Shown: positions 1 to 7,652 of the stretch, piece after piece
How the letters are laid out: each line of letters opens with the position of its first letter
Position numbering within the stretch: the stretch's first letter is position 1
Notes under the pieces: generated by a model
Seen by the model: the letters and a program-made list of their open reading frames with translations, nothing else
What the model was told of the DNA's origin: nothing
The model's database searches: none
Translations under genes and position numbers: made by a program
NCBI GenBank assembly: GCA_026002935.1
Contig: BPGH01000001.1
Location: forward strand, 359,965 to 423,964
Direction: 5' to 3'
Source of the DNA: Acidimicrobiia bacterium
Lineage (GTDB): Bacteria > Actinomycetota > Acidimicrobiia > IMCC26256 > PALSA-610
DNA: 64,000 bases

Positions 1-780
1 GACTACGGCGGCGACGAGCAGGGCGTGCTGCCCTGGATCCGGGACGCCCTCGAAGAGCGGGGCGCCGAGGTCCCGACGGTGCTCCCCGACGCGCAGGAGC
101 CGCCGTTCGAGGCGATCGCGGCGGCCGAACCCGACCTGATCCTGGCCGTGTACTCCGGCATCACCGAACAGGACTACGAACTGCTCTCCGACATCGCGCC
201 GACGGTCGCGTACCCCGACCAGCCGTGGGCGACCCCCTGGCGCGACACGATCGAGATCGTCGGCCGCGCGCTCGGCCGCGCCGAGGCCACACGCGAGGTG
301 CTGACGGGCATCGACGACCGCGTCGCGCAGGCGGCGAGCGAGCACCCCGAGCTCGCGGGCAAGACCGTCGCGATGGTGTGGGACACCGGCGACACGTTCT
401 ACGTCTACAAGCCCGCCGACGCGCGCGTCGCGTTCACGCTCGACCTCGGGCTCGTCAGCGCGCCGAGCGTCGAGACCCTGGCCGGCAGCGCGCAGGAGGA
501 CGACACGTTCTACTTCACCCTCAGCCCGGAGCGGCTCGGTGAGCTCGACTCCGACATCCTCGTGAGCTACGCCGACACCCAGGAGGCGTCCGACGCGTTC
601 CTGGCGTCGCCGCGCGCCTCGCTGCTGCCGCAGGTGCAGCGCGGGACGGTCGCGGAGGTCGTGGGCACCGAGTTCATCGCCGCGGTGTCGCCGCCGACCG
701 CGCTGTCGCTCACGTGGGGGCTCGACGAGTACGTGTCGATCCTGGCCGACGCCGCGCGGCGTGCCGACGCGGCCGGGTGA
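1..780 (+). CDS. Iron-siderophore ABC transporter substrate-binding protein (5' end outside window)
   Basis: The reading frame is open from the first base, so the N-terminus and any lipoprotein signal lie upstream of the window. The visible ~259 residues match the C-terminal part of FepB/FecB-type class III binding proteins: an EPDLI-LAVYSGIT stretch, a long linking helix (around DDRVAQAASEHPEL) and a C-terminal lobe ending in a WGLDEYVSIL helix. The protein would capture a ferric siderophore outside the membrane and pass it to a FecCD permease, which is not seen here and may lie upstream. It converges on the gene at 809-1372 with 28 bp between the stops. Its place beside an iron-box-controlled heme locus supports an iron role; the ligand is unknown. 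Confidence 0.8.
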   Translation, partial: DYGGDEQGVLPWIRDALEERGAEVPTVLPDAQEPPFEAIAAAEPDLILAVYSGITEQDYELLSDIAPTVAYPDQPWATPWRDTIEIVGRALGRAEATREVLTGIDDRVAQAASEHPELAGKTVAMVWDTGDTFYVYKPADARVAFTLDLGLVSAPSVETLAGSAQEDDTFYFTLSPERLGELDSDILVSYADTQEASDAFLASPRASLLPQVQRGTVAEVVGTEFIAAVSPPTALSLTWGLDEYVSILADAARRADAAG

Positions 781-808
781 GCGCCCGTGCACCGCGGGCG
801 GGTGTCGT

Positions 809-1372
809 TCAGTCGACCGGGTGGTGCGCGGCGGCGTACAGCAGCTCCCGGGTGTAGCAGGCGGCACTCGCCCACCGTGCGGTCTCGAGGAGCCGCCCGG
901 CCCCGAGGTCGGGGCCGGCGCGGCACACGACCGTGACGACGCCGAGCCCGCCGTCGACGCGCAGGTTCGCGTCGACGTGCTCGGCGTCCGCGACCGGGCA
1001 CCCGGCGAGGAGGTCGCGCACCGTCGCGGGCGCGAGCACCGTCGCGAACCAGCACTCGCGCCCGCCCGGCCGGCCGGGCACGGCCCGCCCGTACAGCCCG
1101 CCGCCGTGGTCGACCACGCCCGGGCCGTCGAGACGCAGGGCGGTGACCCGCTCGGCGAGCACCGGCCACGGCGGACAGTGCCCCGCGAGGATCATGCCGC
1201 GCAGCTCGCAGATGCCGAGCTCCGTCGCGGTCCCGCCGTGCGCGCCGGCGCGGATCCCCGTCCCGTCGCCGAAGCGCACCTCGAGCGACAGCCCCGGCAC
1301 CGAGTGGGCGACGGCGACCGCCATGCGCAACCGGGTGAACGCACCGACGACCATGGGCTCGGAACCGGGCAT
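809..1372 (-). CDS. Protein of unknown function in the heme locus, likely iron-regulated
   Basis: A 187-residue protein with no domain I recognise. The ATG at 1372 is preceded by a GAGGT Shine-Dalgarno sequence. The C-terminal half has several cysteines (GICELRGM, GHCPPW, RECWFA, AGCPVADAEHVDANL, VVCRAG, ASAACYTRE), but no ordered CxxC cluster. No signal peptide or membrane segment is evident, so it is probably cytoplasmic. It is divergent from the DUF2470 gene at 1472, and the shared 99-bp intergenic region carries an IdeR-type box (1409-1427). It may therefore be repressed by iron together with DUF2470. A role in intracellular heme or siderophore handling is inferred only from position and promoter. 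Confidence 0.6.
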   Translation of the reverse strand: MPGSEPMVVGAFTRLRMAVAVAHSVPGLSLEVRFGDGTGIRAGAHGGTATELGICELRGMILAGHCPPWPVLAERVTALRLDGPGVVDHGGGLYGRAVPGRPGGRECWFATVLAPATVRDLLAGCPVADAEHVDANLRVDGGLGVVTVVCRAGPDLGAGRLLETARWASAACYTRELLYAAAHHPVD

Positions 1373-1408
1373 CTGCACCTCACGCGACCGCCGCCAGCCA
1401 CCTCGCAG

Positions 1409-1427
1409 TAAGGTAAGGTAGTCCTTA
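1409..1427. promoter_or_regulatory. IdeR/DtxR-type iron box between divergent genes
   Basis: A perfect inverted repeat TAAGG-TAGT-CCTTA (1414-1427) lies inside a 19-bp window that matches the IdeR consensus TTAGGTTAGGCTAACCTAA at 12 positions. It sits 37 bp from the ATG of the unknown gene at 1372 and 45 bp from the DUF2470 start at 1472, so it could control both. In actinobacteria such boxes are bound by Fe(II)-loaded IdeR/DtxR to repress iron acquisition genes. Confidence 0.65.
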
Positions 1428-1471
1428 GTTCTCGTCAACGGTCGGCCGCACCGGCCGGCAGGAGGTGGTCG

Positions 1472-1828
1472 ATGCCCGGCACCGGCGACGCGCGGACGCC
1501 GATCCCGGCCGACGCGGACGTGTTCACGCCCGACGCGGTCGAGGCGATCCGCGCGCACATGAACGCCGACCACGCGCACGACAACCTCGTGATCTGCCGC
1601 GCCCACGGCGCGCCCGGAGCGCGACGCGCGGAGCTGCGCACGGTCGACGCCTCGGGGCTCACGTTCGCGGCGACGACCGGGGACGGCACCGTCGTGGTGC
1701 ACGTCCCCTGGCCGTCGCCGGTCACCTCCCGCCGGCAGGTGCGCACGGAGGTCGTGCGCGTGTACGAGGACGCGCGCGTCAGGCTCGGGCTCGACGCGCC
1801 CGCCGGTCCCGACGCGCCGCTCGGCTGA
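1472..1828 (+). CDS. DUF2470 domain protein, likely heme-utilisation accessory
   Basis: A 118-residue protein with the DUF2470 signature IRAHMNADHAHDNLVICRAHG near residues 26-46. This domain forms the C-terminal part of HugZ-type heme oxygenases and also occurs alone in actinobacterial iron-regulated loci. The ATG at 1472 follows a good GGAGGT ribosome site. No membrane segment is seen. Its last 50 bp overlap the 3' end of the convergent HtaA gene (1779-2774), an unusual tail-to-tail overlap. The iron box at 1409-1427 upstream suggests induction under iron limitation. A heme-binding role is inferred from the domain and the neighbours; the exact reaction is unknown. Confidence 0.75.
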   Translation: MPGTGDARTPIPADADVFTPDAVEAIRAHMNADHAHDNLVICRAHGAPGARRAELRTVDASGLTFAATTGDGTVVVHVPWPSPVTSRRQVRTEVVRVYEDARVRLGLDAPAGPDAPLG

Positions 1829-2774
1829 GCGCCGCGCCCGCGAGCGCGGCCGCCGCACCCATCCCGGCGGGCACGAGCGACCCGGCGCCGGTGCGCGGCA
1901 GCGTTCCCGACCCGCCGCCCACCGCCGCCGAGGCGGCGGCGACCGTGGTCGACGCGCCGGCCGGCGCGACCGTCGTGCTCGCGGCCGCGCCCACGGTGGT
2001 CGGGCTCGTCGCCGGCACGGTCGTCGGCGCGGTCGTGGCGGGCGCCGTCGAGGTCGGCGCGGTGGTCGGCGCGGTGGTCGGCGCGGTGGTCGGCGTGGTG
2101 GTCGTGCCCGGCGCGCCGGTGGTCGTCGTCGCCCCGGTCGCGAAGCCGACCGCCAGTGTCACGGGGTCGAGGGGCGTCCCGGCCGGGTAGAAGCCGGCGA
2201 ACGCGTCCGCGCCCGCCTCGGTCAGCGTCGCGGGGACCGACGCCCACGTGACCGTGCCCGTACCGACGGTCGGGGTCACCCCCGTCAGGTCGAGGGCCGC
2301 GAACGCCACGTCGTCGAACACGACCGGGGTGGGCGACTCGAGCGGCTTGGAGGACACGTCCGCGACGAGCGTGCCCGCCGTGCCCGCGAGCTCGACGCGC
2401 ACGGCCGAGATCTGCAGGTCGAGCTGCCCCCCGTGGCCGGTGAACCGCACCGAGCCGCCCGTCGCGACGTCGGCCCCGGCGCCGGTCGTGTCGGCCGTGC
2501 CGGAGACGACGGGGAACCGGAAGGACCCGTCGGCGTTGGTCGACGCGCCCCCCGCGGTCGTGATCGAGCCGCCCGCGATCGGTCCGGTCACGTAACCGCG
2601 GAACGACGCGCGCACGCCCCAGTCGACCGTGCCCGACGCGACGGCCTGCTCGGCGGCGGTCGCGGGTGCCGGCGCGAGGGCGAGCACCGCGCCCGCGCCG
2701 AGGCACGCGAGCGCGAGGACGGCGCCGTTGCGGCGCGCGCGGGCGCGCCGGGCGGCGACGGTTGACCTATCCAT
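1779..2774 (-). CDS. htaA: HtaA-domain heme-binding surface protein with LPRTG anchor signal
   Basis: A ~331-residue exported protein. After a signal peptide (hydrophobic core ALACLGAGAVLALA) comes one HtaA domain: WGVRASFRGYVTGP with the conserved Tyr, GHGGQLDLQI with the His, and a C-terminal strand near LDPVTLAVGF. A Thr/Ala/Pro linker follows, then LPRTG, a hydrophobic stretch and an Arg-rich tail, which is a sortase wall-sorting signal. HtaA proteins in Corynebacterium bind heme and hemoglobin and pass heme to HmuT. The ATG at 2774 is chosen because GGAGGT lies 5 nt upstream; it overlaps the hmuV stop by 8 bp, so the two are translationally coupled. It is the last gene of the operon 6603-1779. 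Confidence 0.85.
   Translation of the reverse strand: MDRSTVAARRARARRNGAVLALACLGAGAVLALAPAPATAAEQAVASGTVDWGVRASFRGYVTGPIAGGSITTAGGASTNADGSFRFPVVSGTADTTGAGADVATGGSVRFTGHGGQLDLQISAVRVELAGTAGTLVADVSSKPLESPTPVVFDDVAFAALDLTGVTPTVGTGTVTWASVPATLTEAGADAFAGFYPAGTPLDPVTLAVGFATGATTTTGAPGTTTTPTTAPTTAPTTAPTSTAPATTAPTTVPATSPTTVGAAASTTVAPAGASTTVAAASAAVGGGSGTLPRTGAGSLVPAGMGAAAALAGAALSRAARRDRRARRARA
2052..2099. repeat. Four tandem 12-bp repeats coding for the TTAP linker
   Basis: The unit GGTCGGCGCGGT (plus-strand) occurs four times in a row, the last copy with one change. It encodes the Thr-Thr-Ala-Pro linker of the wall-anchored HtaA protein. Such exact DNA repeats can change copy number, so linker length may vary between strains. 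Confidence 0.85.
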
Positions 2775-3645
2775 GGTGCACCTCCGTGACGTGCGGGAAC
2801 GGGTGGGACGCCGGCGCACCCGGTGGCGCCGGACGGGCGGGCAGCACCAGGAGCGCGCCGGTGCGCGGGTGCTCGAGCACCTCGACCCCGTGGCCGTAGA
2901 CCGCGCCGAGCAACGCCGGGCGCAGCACCGACGCCGGCGCGCCGTCCGCGACGACGCGTCCCGCCCCCACGACCACGACCCGGTCCGCGTACGCGGCGGC
3001 CTGCCCGAGGTCGTGGAGCACGACGACCACGGCCCCGCCGTCGAGGGCGCGCCGGCGCGCGACCGTCAGCACCAGCTCCTGGTGCCGCACGTCGAGCGAC
3101 GCGGTCGGCTCGTCGAGGAGGACGAGCTGGGTCTCCTGGGCGAGCACGCGGGCGAGCGCGGCGCGCGCGGCCTCGCCGCCCGACAGCGTCGGTACGGGCC
3201 GGTCCGCGAGGGCGCGCAGGTCGGTGGCGTCGAGCGCCGCGGCGACCGCGGTCGCGTCGCGCGCCTCGGCGGGGGTGCCCGCCCACGGTGCCCGGCCCAT
3301 GTGCACGACGTCGCGCACCGTGAAGCCGAATGCGACGGTCGGCCGCTGCGGGAGCACGGCGCGCACGCGCGCGAGGTCGCGCCCGTGCCACCGCTCGACC
3401 GGCCGGCCCGCGACCTGCACGGTACCGGCGTCGGGGCGCCGGTCGCCCGCGAGCACGGCGAGCAGCGTCGACTTCCCCGCCCCGTTCGGCCCCACGAGCG
3501 CGACGATCTCACCCGCGTGCGCGCGCAGCGAGGCGCGCTCCAGCACCGGCCGCCCGCCGAGCCGCACGGTCACACCGTCGGCGGCGACCAGCACCCCGCC
3601 GGGCGGCACGGGCGCGGGCAGGCCCGCGGCGCGGGGACGCCTCAC
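2767..3645 (-). CDS. hmuV: Heme ABC transporter ATP-binding protein
   Basis: A 292-residue ABC ATPase that powers heme import through the FecCD-type permease encoded just upstream. Visible motifs are Walker A GPNGAGKST (about 52-60), the signature LSGGE (about 154-158), Walker B LVLLDEP (about 174-180) and the switch His in VVVVLHDLG (about 211). The GTG at 3645 is chosen because it forms a GTGA overlap with the permease stop and stays in frame. The family is usually about 260-270 residues, so a slightly later GTG start remains possible. Its 3' end overlaps the HtaA start by 8 bp. Confidence 0.88.
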   Translation of the reverse strand: MRRPRAAGLPAPVPPGGVLVAADGVTVRLGGRPVLERASLRAHAGEIVALVGPNGAGKSTLLAVLAGDRRPDAGTVQVAGRPVERWHGRDLARVRAVLPQRPTVAFGFTVRDVVHMGRAPWAGTPAEARDATAVAAALDATDLRALADRPVPTLSGGEAARAALARVLAQETQLVLLDEPTASLDVRHQELVLTVARRRALDGGAVVVVLHDLGQAAAYADRVVVVGAGRVVADGAPASVLRPALLGAVYGHGVEVLEHPRTGALLVLPARPAPPGAPASHPFPHVTEVHHG

Positions 3646-4703
3646 GCGAACCCCCCGTGCGCGTCGCGCGTGCGGCGCAGCAGCGCGAAGAAGAACGGGC
3701 TGCCGACGAGCGCGGTGAGCACGCCGAGCGGCACCTCGGACGGCGCGACGACCGTACGCGCGACCGTGTCGCCGACGACGAGCACGAGCGCGCCGGCGAT
3801 CGTCGCCGCGGGCAGCAGCAGACGGTGGCCGGGACCCGCGACCATCCGCACCAGGTGGGGGACGACGAGCCCCACGAACAGGACGATGCCCGACACGGCG
3901 ACGGCAGCCGCGGTGCACATCGCGACGATCGCGAGCATCGTCACGCGCAGCCGCTCGACGTCCACGCCGAGGTGACGGGCCGACCGCTCGCCGAGCGCGA
4001 GCAGGTCGAGCCGGCGCGCGTGCGCCCAGGCCGCGGCGACACCGGCCGCCGCGACGGGCCCGACGACCGCGACCTTCGGCCACGTCGCCTGCGCGACGCT
4101 GCCGAGCGTCCAGAAGGTGATGCTGCGCAGCTCGGCGTCGGTCGACAGGAACGTGAGCAGGCCGATCACCGCGCCCGTGAGCGCGTTGAGGGCGACGCCC
4201 GCGAGGATCAGCGTGACGACCTCGGTGCGCCCCGCGTGGCGCGCGGTGGCGTACACGACGACGACCGTCACGAAGCCGCCGACGAACGCGGCGGCAGCGA
4301 CGCTCCACGAGTCGAGCAGCGCGAAGCCCGCGACGATCGCGCCGACCGCCCCCATCGCGGCGCCCGACGACACGCCGATGATGCCGGGCTCCGCGAGCGG
4401 GTTGCCGAACACGCCCTGGCACACGGCGCCGGCGCATCCGAGCGCGCCGCCGACGGTGACGGCGAGCGCGACGCGGGGGAACCGGATGTCCCACAGCACG
4501 CTCTCGCCGAGCGCGTCGGGGCGGGTGCCGACGTCGATCCCGAGCCGGTGCGCGACCGACGAGAGGATCTCGGCGGGCGGGATCGCGAACGCGCCGACCG
4601 ACGCGGCGACGACCGTCGCGCAGCCGAGCGCGACCGCGAGCCCGCCGAGCAGGGGCACCGCGCCGACGCGCAACGGCGCGCGCTCGCGCACCGCGGCCCT
4701 CAC
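3642..4703 (-). CDS. hmuU: Heme ABC transporter permease, FecCD family
   Basis: A 353-residue polytopic membrane protein of the BtuC/FecCD family, which normally has about ten transmembrane helices. Family hallmarks include RFPRVALAVTVGGALGCAGAVCQGVFGNPLAEPGIIGVSSGAA near residues 74-115, the GERSARHLGVDVERLR stretch preceding the coupling region, and FVGLVVPHLVRMVAGPGHRLLLP near the C-terminal part. It overlaps the substrate-binding gene by 4 bp (ATG at 4703 against the stop at 4700) and the ATPase by 4 bp, so HmuTUV are translationally coupled. The HmuT partner and the flanking HtaA proteins indicate heme as cargo rather than a siderophore. Confidence 0.88.
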   Translation of the reverse strand: MRAAVRERAPLRVGAVPLLGGLAVALGCATVVAASVGAFAIPPAEILSSVAHRLGIDVGTRPDALGESVLWDIRFPRVALAVTVGGALGCAGAVCQGVFGNPLAEPGIIGVSSGAAMGAVGAIVAGFALLDSWSVAAAAFVGGFVTVVVVYATARHAGRTEVVTLILAGVALNALTGAVIGLLTFLSTDAELRSITFWTLGSVAQATWPKVAVVGPVAAAGVAAAWAHARRLDLLALGERSARHLGVDVERLRVTMLAIVAMCTAAAVAVSGIVLFVGLVVPHLVRMVAGPGHRLLLPAATIAGALVLVVGDTVARTVVAPSEVPLGVLTALVGSPFFFALLRRTRDAHGGFA

Positions 4704-5686
4704 CGGTCGCGCCCCGCGCCGCCGCCGTAGAGGCCCTCGATCAGCGCCGCGATCGCGTCGGGGGTGCGTGCGCCGAAGCCGTACAGCAGGCCGTCCTCGA
4801 CCGTCACGACGCGCCGGTCGCGCCCCGCCGGGGTCTGCGCGATGCCCGGGATCTCCACGAGTCCGTCGACGCCACCGACCGACTCGAGCCCCGTCGTGGT
4901 CATCAGGATCACGTCCGGCGCGGCGCCGACGAGCGCCTCCGTGGTGATCGGGGTGAACGGGTCGTCGAGGCCCGCGGCCGTCCCGGCGTCGATGCCGCCC
5001 GCGGCCGCGATCATCGAGTCGGCGCCCGACCCCTCGCCGCCGATGAGGTACACGCCCGCCTGGCCGCGCATGTACAGGAAGGCGACGCGCGGTGCGGGCG
5101 CGTCGGGCGGGATCGCCTCCTGCACGCGCGCGATCTCGTCGCGCACCCGCGCGGCGAGGCGGTCCCCGGCCCCGGGGACCCCGAGCGCGGCGGCGACGGC
5201 GCGAACGCGTGCGCCGATTCCCTCGACGCCCGACGGCAGCTCGAACACGACGACCGGCACCCCGGCCCGCCGCACCTGCTCGAGCGCCTCGGGCGGGCCG
5301 GTGTCGGTCTGCGCGAGCACGACGGTGGGGCGCTGCGAGAGCAGCGACTCGGCCGACACGTCGTGGGCGCGGGTGACGAGCGGCAGGTGCCGGGCCTCGG
5401 GGAACGTCGCGCTCACGTCGCGGGCGACGACGCGGTCGCCCAGTCCGAGCGAGAACACGATCTCGGCGAGGCTCCCGGTGAGCGGGACGATGCGCGAGAC
5501 GTCCTCGACGGTCACGTCGCGTCCGTCCGCCGACGCGACCGTGACGGGCAGTTCCGGCGTCGGCTTCGGGTCGGAGGGCGCGGTCGTGACCGGCACCCCG
5601 CCGTCGGCGGATCCCTCGGCGTGCCCGCAGGCCCCGGCGGCGAGGGCCGCCGCGAGCACGGCCGCGAGCGCGCCCGCGCGCCGCAT
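4700..5686 (-). CDS. hmuT: Heme-binding lipoprotein of the HmuTUV transporter
   Basis: A 328-residue lipoprotein with signal peptide and lipobox AAGAC near residue 19, followed by a class III binding-protein fold. IVPLTGSLAEIVFSLGLGDRVVARD and LLSQRPTVVLAQTDTGPP form the first lobe, and YLIGGEGSGADSMIAAAGG with DVILMTTTGLESVGGVDG the second. HmuT receives heme from HtaA proteins and delivers it to HmuUV. The ATG at 5686 overlaps the stop of the upstream Ig-like protein (TGATG), giving a five-gene operon from 6603 to 1779. Heme specificity rests on family resemblance and context; the axial ligands were not identified. Confidence 0.85.
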   Translation of the reverse strand: MRRAGALAAVLAAALAAGACGHAEGSADGGVPVTTAPSDPKPTPELPVTVASADGRDVTVEDVSRIVPLTGSLAEIVFSLGLGDRVVARDVSATFPEARHLPLVTRAHDVSAESLLSQRPTVVLAQTDTGPPEALEQVRRAGVPVVVFELPSGVEGIGARVRAVAAALGVPGAGDRLAARVRDEIARVQEAIPPDAPAPRVAFLYMRGQAGVYLIGGEGSGADSMIAAAGGIDAGTAAGLDDPFTPITTEALVGAAPDVILMTTTGLESVGGVDGLVEIPGIAQTPAGRDRRVVTVEDGLLYGFGARTPDAIAALIEGLYGGGAGRDR

Positions 5687-6603
5687 CACGGCGTCCCGTC
5701 GCGGCGGCGCCGCCACCACCAGGTGCCGAACGTGGCGGCCGCGGCGACGCCCCCCGCGCCGGTGGCGAGGAACGCGACCCGCGCCGCGCCGTCCCCGCCG
5801 CCCGGCGCGTCCGCGAGCTCGACCCCGGGATCGCCGCGGTCGTCGCCGATCGCGGCCGCCGCGACGTCGCGGGCGCGGGGCGCGGAGGAGGTGACGGTCG
5901 TCGTCGCCACGGAGGTGGGCGTGCCGCCGGGAACGGTCGTCGTCGCGCCCGCCGTCCCGCCCGCGCCGCCGGCCGGGGCGGCAGTGGGGTCGGTGCCGCC
6001 CGGGCCGGACGCGGGGGTGCCGGCCGGCCCGCCGGACGCGGCGGGCACGGTCGGTGCCGGCGTCGCCGGTGGGGCCGTCGGGGGCGCGGTGGGCGGTGGG
6101 GCGGGCGCGAAGGTGACGGGCACGACGAGGTCCTGCGAGCGGTCCGCGGTGCGCGTGTGGTCGTTGCGCGTCACGACCGCGCACGGCGTCGCGCGGCAGT
6201 CGACCGTGCCGATCGTCGGGGTGACGACGAGGGTCGTCGAGAAGGACCCGCCCGGGCCGTAGGGCTGCGCGAGCCCGGCGCCGTACGGCGGGGGGTTGGA
6301 CGTGATCCAGCGCGCCGCCCCTTCGGCGCCGGGACCCGCGCCGCCGCCGCAGGGGCTCGGGAGCTGGCCGGGCGGCGGCACCACGCAGAACGCCACGTAG
6401 ATGCCCTTCGTCGTGTCGTAGCCGGCGCCGCTGACCTGCACGACCTGGCCCGCGGGGTCGAGCCCGCGGGTCGGCGTGACGGTGAGGGTGCGCGTGCCGT
6501 CGGTCGCGGTCTCGGCGTGTACGGGCGTCGCCGCCGCCCACGTCCCGGCCGTCACCAGCGCGGCCGCCGCGGCCGCCCGCGCCGCCGTCCACCACCTGCG
6601 CAT
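5686..6603 (-). CDS. Secreted Ig-like protein with C-terminal membrane anchor, first gene of the heme operon
   Basis: A 305-residue exported protein. It has an N-terminal signal peptide (RAAAAAALVTAGTWAAA), then a beta-rich Ig-like domain at about 35-165 with VTPTRGLDPAGQVVQVSGAGY, KGIYVAFCVV and a cysteine pair (CVVPPPGQLPSPC). A Pro/Ala/Thr linker follows at about 166-250, and the protein ends in a hydrophobic segment with GTWWWRRRRDGTP. There is no LPxTG, so it is probably held by the membrane segment. The domain resembles the C-terminal domain of the HtaA protein at 7653-8783, and similar domains accompany HtaA regions in other actinobacteria. The GGAG site 5 nt before the ATG supports the start. 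An iron box lies 17 bp upstream. It probably binds or relays heme at the surface. Confidence 0.7.
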   Translation of the reverse strand: MRRWWTAARAAAAAALVTAGTWAAATPVHAETATDGTRTLTVTPTRGLDPAGQVVQVSGAGYDTTKGIYVAFCVVPPPGQLPSPCGGGAGPGAEGAARWITSNPPPYGAGLAQPYGPGGSFSTTLVVTPTIGTVDCRATPCAVVTRNDHTRTADRSQDLVVPVTFAPAPPPTAPPTAPPATPAPTVPAASGGPAGTPASGPGGTDPTAAPAGGAGGTAGATTTVPGGTPTSVATTTVTSSAPRARDVAAAAIGDDRGDPGVELADAPGGGDGAARVAFLATGAGGVAAAATFGTWWWRRRRDGTP

Positions 6604-6619
6604 CCGCTGCTCCAGTGAC

Positions 6620-6638
6620 TAAGGTTCGCCTTACCATA
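6620..6638. promoter_or_regulatory. IdeR-type iron box between heme operon and heme oxygenase
   Basis: The perfect inverted repeat TAAGG-TTCG-CCTTA (6620-6633) continues as CC and matches the 19-bp IdeR consensus at 13 positions. It lies 16 bp upstream of the ATG at 6603 and 72 bp upstream of the heme oxygenase start at 6710. One operator could therefore coordinate heme import and heme degradation. Confidence 0.7.
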
Positions 6639-6709
6639 TCTAACTTCGGTGAGGTTGACCAAGCTGGTCCCGGATCGGGGATCGCCCGGGCCGGGAACCG
6701 GAGAGGGCG

Positions 6710-7399
6710 GTGACGGTGACCACGGTTTCGGAGCGCGCCCCCGCGGCCTTCTCGGACCGCCTGCGCGCCGCGTCCTGGGGCGCGCACGAAGCGGCGGCCC
6801 GGAGTCCCGTGATGCGCGCGCTGTTCGCGCGCGAGCTCCCGGTCACGGCCTACGCGGCGGTCGCCGCCCGCCTCGTCCCCGTCTACGCGGCGCTCGAGGC
6901 GGGGGCGGCCGACGCCGTCGCGGACCCGGCGGTGGCCGCGGTGGTCGGCGACTGCGCGGTGCTGCCCCGCACCCCCGCGCTGCACCGCGACCTCGCGGAC
7001 CTGGTCGGGCCCGCGCGCGCGGCCGGGCTCGTGGCCGAGGCGGCGGCCGACCCGGTGGTCGCGCGCTACGCCGACCGCATCCGCGACGTCGCGCGCGCCT
7101 GGCCCGCCGGGTACGTCGCGCACCACTACACGCGGGTCATGGGCGACCTGTCGGGCGGGCGGGCGATCGCGCACGTCCTCGCGCGCGACCACGGCCTCAC
7201 GGCCGCGCGCGGCGCGTCGTTCTACGCGTTCGACCGCGTGGGCGATCCCGACGCCTACAAGGCCCGCTACCGCGCCGCCCTCGACGACGCGCCGTGGGAC
7301 GAGGCCGAGCAGGAGCGGATCGTCGCCGAGGTGCTCGGCGCGTACCGCGCCAACCACGAGCTGCTCGCCGGTGTCCCCGTGGACCCGCGCGGGGCCTGA
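6710..7399 (+). CDS. hmuO: Heme oxygenase, biliverdin-producing
   Basis: A 229-residue HmuO/HO-1 family enzyme that opens the heme ring to biliverdin, CO and Fe(II) in the cytosol. Hallmarks are the proximal heme ligand in SWGAHEAA (His about 26), the YVAHHYTRVMGDLSGG distal-helix motif (about residues 130-150) with its flexible glycines, and the C-terminal FYAFDRVGDPDAYKARYRAALD segment. The GTG at 6710 follows a GGAGAGG stretch; a second GTG at 6716 is a possible start. It is divergent from the Hmu operon across an iron box, so induction in iron starvation is expected. The length is normal for bacterial HmuO. Confidence 0.93.
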   Translation: MTVTTVSERAPAAFSDRLRAASWGAHEAAARSPVMRALFARELPVTAYAAVAARLVPVYAALEAGAADAVADPAVAAVVGDCAVLPRTPALHRDLADLVGPARAAGLVAEAAADPVVARYADRIRDVARAWPAGYVAHHYTRVMGDLSGGRAIAHVLARDHGLTAARGASFYAFDRVGDPDAYKARYRAALDDAPWDEAEQERIVAEVLGAYRANHELLAGVPVDPRGA

Positions 7400-7415
7400 C
7401 GCACCCGACCCCACG

Positions 7416-7552
7416 GGCCCCCGGCCAACGGGCGGCGCGGCCCGGCCGCCCGCACCCACGCGACCCGGCGCCACCCACCGGCCCCCGGCCAACGGACGGC
7501 GCGGCCCGGCCGCCCGCACCCACGCGACCCGGCGCCACCCACCGGCCCCCGG
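7416..7552. repeat. Two-copy 64-bp tandem repeat with a partial third copy
   Basis: A 64-bp unit beginning GGCCCCCGGCCAACGG occurs at 7416 and again at 7480 with one visible change (ggcggcg to gacggcg). A third copy starts at 7544 but diverges after about 9 bp. The repeat lies in the 253-bp region between the convergent heme oxygenase and HtaA genes, just before a strong hairpin. No coding potential is supported. Confidence 0.85.
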
Positions 7553-7559
7553 GCGCGGC

Positions 7560-7600
7560 GTCGCCCCGCCGCCGGGGGGAACGAGAGGCGGCGGGGCGAC
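7560..7600. terminator. Strong GC hairpin, probable bidirectional terminator
   Basis: Perfect 14-bp arms GTCGCCCCGCCGCC (7560-7573) and GGCGGCGGGGCGAC (7587-7600) enclose a 13-nt loop. The hairpin lies between two convergent genes and has no T-tract, which is common for actinobacterial terminators. Confidence 0.7.
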
Positions 7601-7652
7601 GGCACGGCGACGGTGCGGGCCCGGCGTCCCGGGCCCGCCCGCAGCGGGCCGG

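Noticed and set aside
7416..7552. Possible CRISPR-like array.
   Set aside because: The repeats are directly tandem without unique spacers, number barely over two, and no cas genes are near.
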